Assembly: GCA_040793985.1 (NCBI GenBank)
Contig: JBFNJI010000004.1
Location: forward strand, 1-64,000
Length of the DNA: 64,000 nt
Direction of reading: 5' to 3'
Source of the DNA: Thiodiazotropha sp040793985
GTDB lineage: Bacteria > Pseudomonadota > Gammaproteobacteria > Chromatiales > Chromatiaceae
The notes below the pieces were generated by a model, which worked only from the letters and a program-made list of their open reading frames with translations, had not been told where the DNA came from and did not search any database. The first letter of the stretch is position 1, and every line of letters begins with the position of its first letter. A program made the translations under genes and the position numbers. Shown in pieces: positions 33,271 to 42,210 of this stretch.

Positions 33271-34353
33271 GTGTTGCTCTATCTTACCGATTGGCTTGCC
33301 CAGTTCGACAGCGGATTCAGGGTGTTTCAATACCTGACCATGCGCACCATCCTGGGGGTGCTGACGGCACTGCTGATTTCACTGCTGCTGGGGCCGATGA
33401 TGATCCGGCGGTTGAGCTTCCATCAGATAGGCCAGACCGTGCGCGACGATGGACCGGAAACCCATTTTTCCAAGGCCGGCACACCCACCATGGGCGGGGC
33501 CTTGATCCTGGTGGCGATCGCGATCGCCACCCTGTTGTGGGCAGATCTCAGCAACCGTTATGTCTGGATCGTGCTTATCGTGACCCTGATTTTCGGTCTC
33601 ATCGGCCTGGTCGACGACTACAAGAAACTGGTGCTCAACGATCCGAAGGGACTGGTGGCCCGCTGGAAATATTTCTGGCAGTCGGTGGCCGGTCTGGGGG
33701 CGGCACTGGTCTTCTATTACACCGCCAGTTCTCCCATGGAGACCGCGCTGCTGATCCCTTATCTGAAGGATGTCTCCCTGGACTGGGGACCGGTGTTCAT
33801 CCTCTTCAGTTACCTGGTCATCGTCGGTTCCTCCAATGCGGTAAATCTCACCGACGGCCTCGACGGCCTGGCGATACTGCCCACGGTGATGGTGGGTGGA
33901 GCATTGGGGGTCATCGCCTATGTCACCGGCCATTCCGATTTCGCCGCCTATCTGAAGATCCCCTATCTGCCAGGCGTGGGTGAGCTGATCGTCTTCTGTG
34001 CATCGTTGGTGGGCGCCGGATTGGGTTTTCTCTGGTTCAACACCTACCCGGCGCAGGTCTTCATGGGGGATGTGGGTGCCTTGGCTCTGGGTGCCGCACT
34101 GGGTGTGGTCTCGGTGGCGGTGCGCCAGGAAATCGTGCTTTTCATCATGGGCGGGGTCTTTGTGGTGGAGACGGTATCGGTGGTGTTGCAGGTCATGTCC
34201 TATAAATTGACCGGCAAGCGCATCTTCCGCATGGCTCCTCTGCACCACCATTTTGAACTCAAGGGATGGCCCGAGCCTCGGGTGATTGTACGTTTCTGGA
34301 TCATCACCGTGATTCTGGTGTTGGTCGGTCTAGCGAGCCTGAAGATACGTTGA
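33271..34353 (+). CDS. mraY: Phospho-MurNAc-pentapeptide transferase MraY
   Basis: This 360-residue, ten-helix inner-membrane enzyme transfers phospho-MurNAc-pentapeptide to undecaprenyl phosphate, giving lipid I. It carries FGLIGLVDDYKKL with the Asp pair, NAVNLTDGLDGLA, and APLHHHFELKGWPE, all catalytic signatures. The start is GTG 33271, two bases after murF. Confidence 0.97.
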   Translation: MLLYLTDWLAQFDSGFRVFQYLTMRTILGVLTALLISLLLGPMMIRRLSFHQIGQTVRDDGPETHFSKAGTPTMGGALILVAIAIATLLWADLSNRYVWIVLIVTLIFGLIGLVDDYKKLVLNDPKGLVARWKYFWQSVAGLGAALVFYYTASSPMETALLIPYLKDVSLDWGPVFILFSYLVIVGSSNAVNLTDGLDGLAILPTVMVGGALGVIAYVTGHSDFAAYLKIPYLPGVGELIVFCASLVGAGLGFLWFNTYPAQVFMGDVGALALGAALGVVSVAVRQEIVLFIMGGVFVVETVSVVLQVMSYKLTGKRIFRMAPLHHHFELKGWPEPRVIVRFWIITVILVLVGLASLKIR

Positions 34354-35708
34354 TGACGGAACAACCGGTAAATACTGGGAAGACACTGATTGTCGGGCTG
34401 GGCGCGACAGGGCTCTCCTGTGCCCGCTATCTGGCCGCACAGGGAATCCCCCTGGCGGTGACCGACAGTCGCGAACAACCGCCGGGTCTCGATGCATTGC
34501 GCAAGGATTTTCCCGATATGGCTCTCTTCCTTGGCGGTTTCCAGGCGGAGGTGTTCCAGGCCGCAAGCCGTCTGGTGGTCAGCCCGGGGGTATCCCTCGA
34601 CGAACCGTTGATACAGGCCGCCAGAGAACGCGATATCGAGATCGTCGGCGATGTGGAGCTCTTTGCCAGGGCGGTGAAGGCGCCGGTCGTGGCGATCACC
34701 GGATCGAACGGAAAAAGCACGGTCACCTCCCTGCTGGGTGAGATGGCGCGAATGGCCGGCCGCAAGGTTGCTGTCGGCGGTAACCTCGGGGAGCCCGCTC
34801 TCGATCTCTTGGATGACGATATCGAGCTCTATGTCCTCGAACTTTCAAGCTTTCAACTTGAGAGCACACGTTCACTCACACCCCAGGCCGCAGTTGTCTT
34901 GAACATTTCTGCCGATCACATGGACCGCTATCGGAATCTGGAAGCCTATGCCGCCACCAAGGCTTCGCTCTATGCCGGCTGCGAGGTCATGGTGATCAAC
35001 CGCGACGATCCGCGGGTCGCCGCTATGGCTCTGCCCGGGGCAAACATGGTCGGCTTTACCCTGGATGCCCCCACCGACGGTGACTTCGGACTGCATGAGC
35101 AGGATGGGATCCAGTGGTTGAGCGAAGGTCATACCCCCCTTATGCCGGTCAGCGAGCTGCGTATACCGGGCCATCACAATGTGGCCAACGCCCTGGCTGC
35201 ATTGGCATTGGGCAGTGCCGTGGGTTTGCCGCAAAACGATATGCTGGCGGCGTTGAGAAGTTTTTCAGGCCTGCCCCACCGCACCCAATGGGTTTCGGAT
35301 AAGCAGGGTATACGCTGGTACAACGACTCCAAAGGCACCAACGTGGGGGCTACCATCGCCGCGTTAACGGGGCTCCACCCCGAAAGCGGTGACAGCCGCA
35401 GCGTATTGATCGCCGGCGGTGAGTGCAAGGACGCAGACTTCTCACCCTTGGCGCCGGCAGTCGAGAAGACGGCCAGGGCTGTGGTGGTGATCGGCAGGGA
35501 TGCAGCGAAGCTGGAGGCCGCGTTGGCGGCTAGGGTTCCCCTGGTGCATGCACAATCTCTTGAGGAGGCGGTGGAACTGGCGGCGGGCTTGGCCCGCCCC
35601 GGCGATCGTGTGCTGCTCTCGCCGGCCTGTGCCAGTTTCGATATGTTCCGCAATTTCGAGGCCCGGGGTGAGGCGTTTATCCAGGCGGTGGAGGCATTGC
35701 CGGCATGA
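34353..35708 (+). CDS. murD: UDP-MurNAc-L-Ala:D-Glu ligase MurD
   Basis: This 451-residue cytoplasmic ligase adds D-glutamate. It shows the N-terminal LIVGLGATGLSCARYL, the ATP loop AITGSNGKSTVTSLLGE, ELSSFQLEST and YNDSKGTNVGAT. ATG 34353 overlaps the mraY TGA by one base (TGATG). The frame stays open 29 codons upstream, but that part lies inside mraY. Confidence 0.96.
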   Translation: MTEQPVNTGKTLIVGLGATGLSCARYLAAQGIPLAVTDSREQPPGLDALRKDFPDMALFLGGFQAEVFQAASRLVVSPGVSLDEPLIQAARERDIEIVGDVELFARAVKAPVVAITGSNGKSTVTSLLGEMARMAGRKVAVGGNLGEPALDLLDDDIELYVLELSSFQLESTRSLTPQAAVVLNISADHMDRYRNLEAYAATKASLYAGCEVMVINRDDPRVAAMALPGANMVGFTLDAPTDGDFGLHEQDGIQWLSEGHTPLMPVSELRIPGHHNVANALAALALGSAVGLPQNDMLAALRSFSGLPHRTQWVSDKQGIRWYNDSKGTNVGATIAALTGLHPESGDSRSVLIAGGECKDADFSPLAPAVEKTARAVVVIGRDAAKLEAALAARVPLVHAQSLEEAVELAAGLARPGDRVLLSPACASFDMFRNFEARGEAFIQAVEALPA

Positions 35709-36904
35709 GCGCCCTGGCCCGACCTCAAGCGAATGATGCCCGGGTGCGCAGAACCGCCGCACAACCCACGGTCGACTGGTGGCTGTTGGGCGCGGCAGCG
35801 GTGCTGCTCTGTTTCGGTCTGGTGATGGTCTCTTCGGCCTCTATGACCGTGGGGGACCGCATCGCTGGGTCACCCTTCTTTTATGTCTACCGCCACATCT
35901 TTGCCATCCTGCTTGGTTTGATAGCCGGCTATGTCGTGTTCCAGATACCGATGGTGCAGTGGCAAAAGTCGGGACCGATGTTGGTCTTTCTCGGGCTGCT
36001 GCTGTTGGCGCTGTTGCTGCTGCCCGGCGTCGGTAAAACCGTGAACGGGGCAACCCGCTGGATCTCCCTGGGCGGCTTCAATCTGCAGAGCTCCGAATTC
36101 ATGAAACTCTTCATGGTGCTCTATATCGCCGGTTACCTGGTACGCCGCCGTGACGAGGTTGCGCGCTCCTTCTGGGGCTTCGCAAAACCGATGCTGCTGC
36201 TGATCATTACCAGTTCATTGGTCCTGTTGCAGCCCGATTTCGGTACCACGGTGGTACTTTTTGCAACCGCCACAGGGATGCTGTTTCTCGGCGGCGTTGT
36301 GCTCTATCAGTTTGCCATGCTGATCCTGGTGGCGGGGGTGGCCGGCTGGGCATTGATCTATTTCTCACCCTATCGCTGGCAGCGCATGACCACCTATCTG
36401 AATCCCTGGGACGATCCATTCAATACCGATTTCCAGCTCTCTCAGGCCCTCATCGCCTTCGGCCGCGGTGAGTTCAGCGGGGTTGGTTTGGGTAACGGAA
36501 TTCAGAAGCAGTTCTACCTCCCGGAGGCGCATACCGATTTCATCATGGCCGTGGTGGGGGAGGAGTTCGGCTTGATCGGGACCCTTGGTGTGATCCTGCT
36601 TTTCGCCTTTATAACCTGGCGGGCATTCCAGATCGGGGTCAAGGCGGAACGGACGGGACAGCGCTTTGCCAGTTATACCGCCTACGGCCTTGGCTTGTGG
36701 ATCGGGATGCAGGCCTTTATCAACATCGGTGTCAATGTCGGCATGCTGCCGACCAAGGGTCTGACCCTGCCCTTCATGAGTTACGGCAGCAACAGCATTA
36801 TCGTCGTCTGCATGATGATTGCCCTGTTGCTGAGAATCGATCTCGAGAGAAGAGAGAAGGGGCCGAAAGGCAGTCCCGGGAGGCGTTCATGGAGCCTCAC
36901 GTGA
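35705..36904 (+). CDS. ftsW: Septal peptidoglycan polymerase FtsW
   Basis: This 399-residue, ten-helix SEDS-family glycosyltransferase polymerises lipid II at the septum with FtsI. Signatures include GATRWISLGGFNLQSSEFMK, the large periplasmic loop RMTTYLNPWDDPFNTDFQLSQ, EAHTDFIMAVVGEEFG and LPFMSYGSNS. ATG 35705 overlaps the murD stop by four bases. Ends inside the start region of murG. Confidence 0.97.
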   Translation: MSALARPQANDARVRRTAAQPTVDWWLLGAAAVLLCFGLVMVSSASMTVGDRIAGSPFFYVYRHIFAILLGLIAGYVVFQIPMVQWQKSGPMLVFLGLLLLALLLLPGVGKTVNGATRWISLGGFNLQSSEFMKLFMVLYIAGYLVRRRDEVARSFWGFAKPMLLLIITSSLVLLQPDFGTTVVLFATATGMLFLGGVVLYQFAMLILVAGVAGWALIYFSPYRWQRMTTYLNPWDDPFNTDFQLSQALIAFGRGEFSGVGLGNGIQKQFYLPEAHTDFIMAVVGEEFGLIGTLGVILLFAFITWRAFQIGVKAERTGQRFASYTAYGLGLWIGMQAFINIGVNVGMLPTKGLTLPFMSYGSNSIIVVCMMIALLLRIDLERREKGPKGSPGRRSWSLT

Positions 36905-37968
36905 TGGTCATGGCCGGCGGCACCGGCGGGCATCTCTTCCCAGCATTGGCAGTGGCCGACTGGATGCGACAGCAAGGCTGTCGGATTACCTGGCTGGGCA
37001 GCCGCAACGGTATGGAGAACAGATTGGTGCCGCAATACGACTATCCCCTGGAGACACTGCAGGTCAAGGGTGTGCGCGGCAGCGGCTTGATGCGTCAACT
37101 TGCGGCCCCTTTCACTGTCAGCAAGGCGCTGTGGCAGGCCCATGGCGTGCTGCGTCGCACCCGGCCGAATCTGGTGCTTGGCATGGGGGGGTTTGCCTCC
37201 GGTCCAGGAGGGCTGGCGGCCAGGCTGATGCGTATCCCCCTGGTGATCCAGGAGCAGAACGCGATACCCGGACTTACCAATCGCCTGCTGGCACAGTTTG
37301 CAACCAAGGTGTTCGAGGCCTTTCCTGGCAGTTTCGGTGCCGAGGCACAGGCGGAGACGGTAGGTAACCCGGTTCGCCGGGAGATACTCTCCTTGATCGC
37401 ACCGGAACAGCGATTTGCCCAGCGTGAAGGCGCGGTCAGACTGCTGGTCCTTGGCGGCTCCCTGGGTGCGAGAGCACTTAATCAGTGCCTGCCCGAGGCC
37501 CTCTCCATGATGCCTGAAACGCTGCGGCCGCGAGTGCGCCACCAGGCGGGTGAAAAACTCCTCGAGGAGACCTTGGGCAGTTATCGTGAACACTCGGTCG
37601 AGGCTGAGGTGGTGGCCTTCATCGAAGATATGGCCGAGGCCTATGCCTGGGCCGATTTGGTGATCTGCAGGGCCGGGGCGTTGACGGTTTCGGAACTGGC
37701 GGCGGCTGGCCTTGGTGCCGTACTTGTACCCTATCCCTTTGCCGTGGATGACCATCAGAGCCGTAATGCGGAGTACCTGGTCAACGCGGATGCGGCGCAG
37801 CTTATTCCGCAGCCCAGCCTCGACGGGCGCAATCTGGCGCGCTTGCTGGGTAATCTCTGTGGGGATCGGAAGCGACTCCTGATGATGGCCACGGCGGCGC
37901 GCAATTTGGCAAGGCCGGATGCCGCGGCACGGGTTGGCGGGTACTGCATGGAGGTGATTCAGTCATGA
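36889..37968 (+). CDS. murG: UDP-GlcNAc:lipid I transferase MurG
   Basis: This 359-residue peripheral membrane GT28 enzyme makes lipid II. The N-terminal MAGGTGGHLFPALAVA, EQNAIPGLTNRLLA, LGGSLGARALNQ and CRAGALTVSELAAAG signatures are intact. ATG 36889 is chosen because GGGAGG lies six bases upstream. It overlaps ftsW by 16 bases, and ATG 36904 is a weaker alternative. Confidence 0.96.
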   Translation: MEPHVMVMAGGTGGHLFPALAVADWMRQQGCRITWLGSRNGMENRLVPQYDYPLETLQVKGVRGSGLMRQLAAPFTVSKALWQAHGVLRRTRPNLVLGMGGFASGPGGLAARLMRIPLVIQEQNAIPGLTNRLLAQFATKVFEAFPGSFGAEAQAETVGNPVRREILSLIAPEQRFAQREGAVRLLVLGGSLGARALNQCLPEALSMMPETLRPRVRHQAGEKLLEETLGSYREHSVEAEVVAFIEDMAEAYAWADLVICRAGALTVSELAAAGLGAVLVPYPFAVDDHQSRNAEYLVNADAAQLIPQPSLDGRNLARLLGNLCGDRKRLLMMATAARNLARPDAAARVGGYCMEVIQS

Positions 37969-39401
37969 GTGAGCAACTGCGCAATCGCTATGCCCCCAAC
38001 AGCATGGGCCGTATGCGCCATATCCACTTTGTGGGAATCGGCGGTGCCGGCATGAGCGGTATTGCCGAAGTGATGATCAATCTCGGTTACCTGGTGACCG
38101 GCTCCGATCAGCGCCAGAGCGTAACAACGACCCGACTCGCAGAATTGGGGGTGGAGATCAGGCTTGGTCATCAGCAAGCGCATGTAGCGGGTGCGGATGC
38201 GGTGGTGATATCCAGCGCCATCAATGAGCGGAATCCCGAGGTCATCGCGGCGCGGGAGGCGCGGATCCCGGTTGTGCCGAGGGCGGAGATGCTGGCAGAG
38301 ATCATGCGATTCCACTATGGCATCGCGGTGGCGGGTACCCATGGCAAGACCACCACAACCAGTCTCATCGCCAGCATACTGGCCGAGGCAGGTCTCGATC
38401 CGACCTTTGTCATCGGCGGCAGACTCAACAGCGCGGGCGCCAACGCACGCCTGGGAGATGGGGAGTATCTGGTTGCAGAGGCCGATGAGAGCGACGCCTC
38501 GTTCCTCTACCTGCAACCGATGCTGGCGGTGGTCACCAATATCGATGCCGATCATATGACGACCTATGGCGGTGATTTCAACCGCCTGCGCGGAACCTTT
38601 GTGGAGTTTCTCCACCACCTGCCGTTCTACGGTCGGGCGGTGCTTTGTGTCGATGACGAAGAGGTCCGTCACCTGCTGCCGGAGATCTCACGTCCGCTCA
38701 CCACCTACGGTTTTAGCGATGATGCCGACGTCCAGGCTATTGCGGTAGTCAGAGATGGCTTGAAGACCCATTTCACCCTGCGGGCGGGCAGTCTCCCAGA
38801 GGCCGTGCAGATCACGCTCAACCTTCCGGGCAGACACAATGTATTGAATGCATTGGCGGCAATCTGCGTGGCCCTCGAACTCAATATCGACAGCATCAGC
38901 ATGCAGAGGGCACTGCGGAATTTCGCCGGCATCGGTCGACGTTTTCAAACCAGGGGGGATTGCAGGATCGAGGGTAAACAGGTGATGTTGATCGATGATT
39001 ATGCCCATCATCCGCGGGAGATAGACGCCACCCTGTCGGCGGTCCGGGACGGTTGGCCGGAGCGGCGTCTGGTAATGGTCTTTCAGCCCCACCGCTATTC
39101 GCGCACGCAGGAGCAGTTCGAGGACTTTGTGCAGGTGCTTTCGAAAGCGGATCTGTTGATAGTCAGTGAGGTCTATGCCGCTGGTGAAGAACCGATCCAG
39201 GGGGCCAGCGGACGCGATTTGAGTCGTGCCATCCGTATCAGGGGTCAGGTCGATCCGGTATTCGTGGAACCCCTTGAGGAACTCCCGGGACTGCTACAGG
39301 GGTTGCTTCAGGATGGGGATATAGTGCTCACCGTGGGTGCCGGCAACATCGGTTCCATTGCGGCGGAACTGCCACGACAACTCTGTCAGGAGGTGGAGTG
39401 A
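37965..39401 (+). CDS. murC: UDP-MurNAc:L-alanine ligase MurC
   Basis: This 478-residue cytoplasmic ligase starts the stem peptide with L-alanine. HFVGIGGAGMSGIAEV, the ATP loop AVAGTHGKTTTTSLIA, EADESDASFL and DDYAHHPREIDATL are all present. ATG 37965 overlaps murG by four bases. Its stop is TGATG with the following small ORF. Confidence 0.96.
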   Translation: MSEQLRNRYAPNSMGRMRHIHFVGIGGAGMSGIAEVMINLGYLVTGSDQRQSVTTTRLAELGVEIRLGHQQAHVAGADAVVISSAINERNPEVIAAREARIPVVPRAEMLAEIMRFHYGIAVAGTHGKTTTTSLIASILAEAGLDPTFVIGGRLNSAGANARLGDGEYLVAEADESDASFLYLQPMLAVVTNIDADHMTTYGGDFNRLRGTFVEFLHHLPFYGRAVLCVDDEEVRHLLPEISRPLTTYGFSDDADVQAIAVVRDGLKTHFTLRAGSLPEAVQITLNLPGRHNVLNALAAICVALELNIDSISMQRALRNFAGIGRRFQTRGDCRIEGKQVMLIDDYAHHPREIDATLSAVRDGWPERRLVMVFQPHRYSRTQEQFEDFVQVLSKADLLIVSEVYAAGEEPIQGASGRDLSRAIRIRGQVDPVFVEPLEELPGLLQGLLQDGDIVLTVGAGNIGSIAAELPRQLCQEVE

Positions 39402-39583
39402 TGTACGCAATCGACATGAAGAGGCTGCATCAGGGATGCGGTGAATCCCTGCAATCCAAATTTCCGGGTTTCTCGATTCTCAGATCCTCGCTGATGACCG
39501 AAATGACAGATGGTCAACGCCAGCTCTCCGAGGCTGTGAAGCACAAGGAGAAGGGCCGTCGAGACGAGAGCGATTACAGATGA
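39401..39583 (+). CDS. Uncharacterised 60-residue ORF between murC and murB
   Basis: Not recognised. This frame starts MYAIDMKRLHQGCGE and ends KGRRDESDYR, with no membrane segment or signal peptide. Its ATG overlaps the murC stop (TGATG) after AGGAGGTGGAGTG, and its TGA overlaps the murB ATG (ATGA). It fills the whole gap between the two genes, in the same style as every other junction of the operon. This supports translation, although the coding region could also serve mainly to couple murB to murC. Whether it is conserved elsewhere is unknown. Confidence 0.6.
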   Translation: MYAIDMKRLHQGCGESLQSKFPGFSILRSSLMTEMTDGQRQLSEAVKHKEKGRRDESDYR

Positions 39584-40479
39584 TGCCTGCGTTAGATAGA
39601 CAATCCCTGCGCGGTGAGCTGCGCTTCGACGAACCGCTTTCACGGCATACGACCTGGCGTGTGGGGGGACCGGCGAGCTGTTTTTATCGTCCTGCAGACC
39701 GCGAGGACCTGATCGTGTTTCTCGCTCAGTTGGAGAGGGATGAGCCCCTCTTCTGGCTTGGACTCGGCAGCAACCTGTTGGTACGGGACGGTGGCTACAG
39801 GGGTACGGTTATCGCGACCAAGGGGACCCTGGTCGCCAGTGAGTGGCGCAGTGACGGGATACTCTATGCCGAGGCGGGAATCGCCTGTGCCAAGTTAGCC
39901 CGCCTGGCAGCCAGGGCAGGACTCTGCGGCGCCGAGTTTCTTGCCGGCATACCCGGTACCCTGGGTGGTGCATTGGCAATGAACGCGGGGGCATTCGGCG
40001 GCGAGACATGGGAACGGGTGGTGAGCGTGGAGACCATAGACCGCTATGGCGAGGTGCGCAACCATCGGCCCGAGGATTTCGAGATCGGCTATCGCCGGGT
40101 AAAGGCTCCCCCCGGGGAGTGGTTCCTGGCCGCCGAGCTGCAGCTGGAGGCGGGTGACGTGGAAGCCGCGCAGCAACGGATCAGGGAGCTGTTGCAGCGG
40201 CGCGGCGCAACCCAGCCGACCAACCAACCCAGTTGCGGGTCGGTGTTCCGCAATCCCCCTGGGGATTTTGCCGCACGGCTGATTGAATCGGCCGGACTCA
40301 AGGGCAGGCGCCAGGGCGGAGCCCGGATATCGGAGAAACACGCCAATTTCATCGTCAATACGGGGAGTGCGACGGCCAGTGATATCGAATTACTGATTAC
40401 CGATGTACAGCGTGAAGTGGCGGCCCGGTACGGAGTCGAGCTGAAGACCGAAGTGCATCGCATAGGAGAGTCGAAGTGA
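39580..40479 (+). CDS. murB: UDP-N-acetylenolpyruvoylglucosamine reductase MurB
   Basis: This 299-residue FAD enzyme reduces the enolpyruvyl group to give UDP-MurNAc. It has HTTWRVGGPASC and LGSNLLVRDGGYRG (FAD domain), GIPGTLGGALAMNAGAFGGE, the catalytic-Ser segment CGSVFRNPPG and EKHANFIVN. The length suggests a type II MurB. Its place between murC and ddl differs from E. coli, where murB is elsewhere. Two adjacent ATG codons are possible starts. Confidence 0.95.
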   Translation: MMPALDRQSLRGELRFDEPLSRHTTWRVGGPASCFYRPADREDLIVFLAQLERDEPLFWLGLGSNLLVRDGGYRGTVIATKGTLVASEWRSDGILYAEAGIACAKLARLAARAGLCGAEFLAGIPGTLGGALAMNAGAFGGETWERVVSVETIDRYGEVRNHRPEDFEIGYRRVKAPPGEWFLAAELQLEAGDVEAAQQRIRELLQRRGATQPTNQPSCGSVFRNPPGDFAARLIESAGLKGRRQGGARISEKHANFIVNTGSATASDIELLITDVQREVAARYGVELKTEVHRIGESK

Positions 40480-41414
40480 AGGGGCTGGGATTGCCAGCGG
40501 CATATGGCAAGGTCGCCGTATTGATGGGCGGTCAGTCGGCGGAACGCGAGGTCTCGCTGAAGAGCGGGGGTGCCGTACTGGATGCGTTGCTGCAGCGGGG
40601 CATCGAGGCCGAAGCGGTGGATGTGGACGATGATGTGTTCAGCGTTCTCGCCGCCGGTGGCTTTGCGCGGGCTTTTATCATACTGCACGGTCGTGGTGGC
40701 GAGGACGGTGTCATCCAGGGCGGCCTGCAGCGGATTGGCATGCCATACACCGGCAGTGGTGTGCTTGGGTCGGCCCTGTCGATGGACAAATTCCGCACCA
40801 AGGCGGTGTGGAGCAGCATGGGCATACCCACCCCCGAGTCGGTTCTGATCGTGGATGAAAAGGATCTGGATAGGGCTGCAACCCTTGGTTTTCCGCTGAT
40901 GATGAAACCGATATGCGAGGGTTCCAGCATTGGCATGACCAAGGTCGAGGATCGAACCCGGCTGCGGCGTGCATGGCAAGAGGCGAGGAGGTATGACTCC
41001 CAGGTGTTGGCGGAACGCTGGATCGTGGGCGAGGAGTATACCACCAGCATTCTCGAGGGTAAGGCGCTGCCGATGATCCGTCTTGAGACACCGCGTCTCT
41101 TCTATGACTATGAAGCTAAGTATTCTGCCGAGACCACAAGCTATCACTGTCCATGCGGTCTCGATCCAGTCGCGGAATCGGAACTGCAGGCACTCTGCCT
41201 GCGGGGATTTTATGCGGTTGGCGCCAGTGGTTGGGGTCGTGTCGACCTGATGCTGGACGAGCAGCGCCAACCATGGCTGATCGAGGTCAACACGGTACCC
41301 GGAATGACCGACCACAGCCTGGTGCCGATGTCGGCCAAGGTAGCGGGCATGGCCTTCGATGAGCTGGTTGAGCGTATCCTCGCCAGCAGTCTCGGGAGGG
41401 GGGGTGATGAGTAG
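40476..41414 (+). CDS. ddl: D-alanine-D-alanine ligase
   Basis: A 312-residue ATP-grasp enzyme making the D-Ala-D-Ala used by MurF. VAVLMGGQSAEREVSLKSG, the ATP-grasp segments PLMMKPICEGSSIGM and EEYTTSILEG, and the C-terminal IEVNTVPGMTDHSLVP are present. The start is GTG 40476, overlapping the murB TGA by four bases. It corresponds to DdlB by position. Confidence 0.96.
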   Translation: MKGLGLPAAYGKVAVLMGGQSAEREVSLKSGGAVLDALLQRGIEAEAVDVDDDVFSVLAAGGFARAFIILHGRGGEDGVIQGGLQRIGMPYTGSGVLGSALSMDKFRTKAVWSSMGIPTPESVLIVDEKDLDRAATLGFPLMMKPICEGSSIGMTKVEDRTRLRRAWQEARRYDSQVLAERWIVGEEYTTSILEGKALPMIRLETPRLFYDYEAKYSAETTSYHCPCGLDPVAESELQALCLRGFYAVGASGWGRVDLMLDEQRQPWLIEVNTVPGMTDHSLVPMSAKVAGMAFDELVERILASSLGRGGDE

Positions 41415-42210
41415 TCGTCGCAAGCTACGCAACGCACAATCACCGTCTCGTCCGCCGTTGCTGGATAAGGCGAAAGCGACACCGCTGCTGTTGGTTCTGT
41501 TGCTGAGTCTGCTGGCCGGCTGGGGCGTCGCCCTGTTGCTCGATCCCATGAACATGCCTGTACGGGTCGTCAGTGTCGACGGAGAGATCAAATATCTCAA
41601 TAGACAGGGGCTGGAGCAGACGGTCGCGCAAGCGGTTAGCGGCAACTTCTTCAGCGTAGATCTGGTGCGCATTCGCAACAAGATAGAGCAGCTGCCCTGG
41701 GTGAAGAACGCCAGTGTACGCCGGGTCTGGCCCGATACCCTGGCGGTCAGGGTAGTGGAACAGACTCCGTTGGCCTACTGGGGCGCGGATGCCATGGTGA
41801 ATCGTGAGGGTGAGGTGTTCAAACCGCAGCGGCTGCCACGTTTACAAGGGCTGGTGACCCTTGTAGGCGAAGACGAACAGGCGAAGAAGATCACCAAGGG
41901 GTACCTCAAAATGCGTACCCTGCTTGAGACTGCGGGACTGAAATTGGAACGTCTGCGGGTCGATGCGCGGCAATCCTGGCAAATCGAGACCGCGGGTGGA
42001 TTGCTCCTCGATCTGGGCAGGCGGGATGTAATGCCCAGATTGAGTCGTTTCGTACAGCTCTATCCCTTTCTCAAGGATCGTGTTGACGCCTCATTGGAGC
42101 GTGTGGATCTGCGATACACCAATGGTTTCTCGATCTACTGGCAAGCGAATGCAGAACAGCAAACAAAAGTGGATAGCCCATCCAGTCGGGCTAGGATAGC
42201 GGGTAAGTGA
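41407..42210 (+). CDS. ftsQ: Cell division protein FtsQ
   Basis: A 267-residue bitopic inner-membrane divisome protein. A basic cytoplasmic tail, one TM helix (about 24-43) and a periplasmic POTRA domain (MPVRVVSVDGEIKYLNRQ) are followed by the FtsQ beta domain with WPDTLAVRVVEQTPLAYWG. ATG 41407 overlaps the ddl stop by eight bases and follows GGGAGGGGGG. Normal size. Confidence 0.95.
   Translation: MSSRRKLRNAQSPSRPPLLDKAKATPLLLVLLLSLLAGWGVALLLDPMNMPVRVVSVDGEIKYLNRQGLEQTVAQAVSGNFFSVDLVRIRNKIEQLPWVKNASVRRVWPDTLAVRVVEQTPLAYWGADAMVNREGEVFKPQRLPRLQGLVTLVGEDEQAKKITKGYLKMRTLLETAGLKLERLRVDARQSWQIETAGGLLLDLGRRDVMPRLSRFVQLYPFLKDRVDASLERVDLRYTNGFSIYWQANAEQQTKVDSPSSRARIAGK

Noticed and set aside
40089..41681. 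530-codon minus-strand frame across murB, ddl and ftsQ
   Set aside because: It spans three well-identified plus-strand genes and has no domain signatures of its own.
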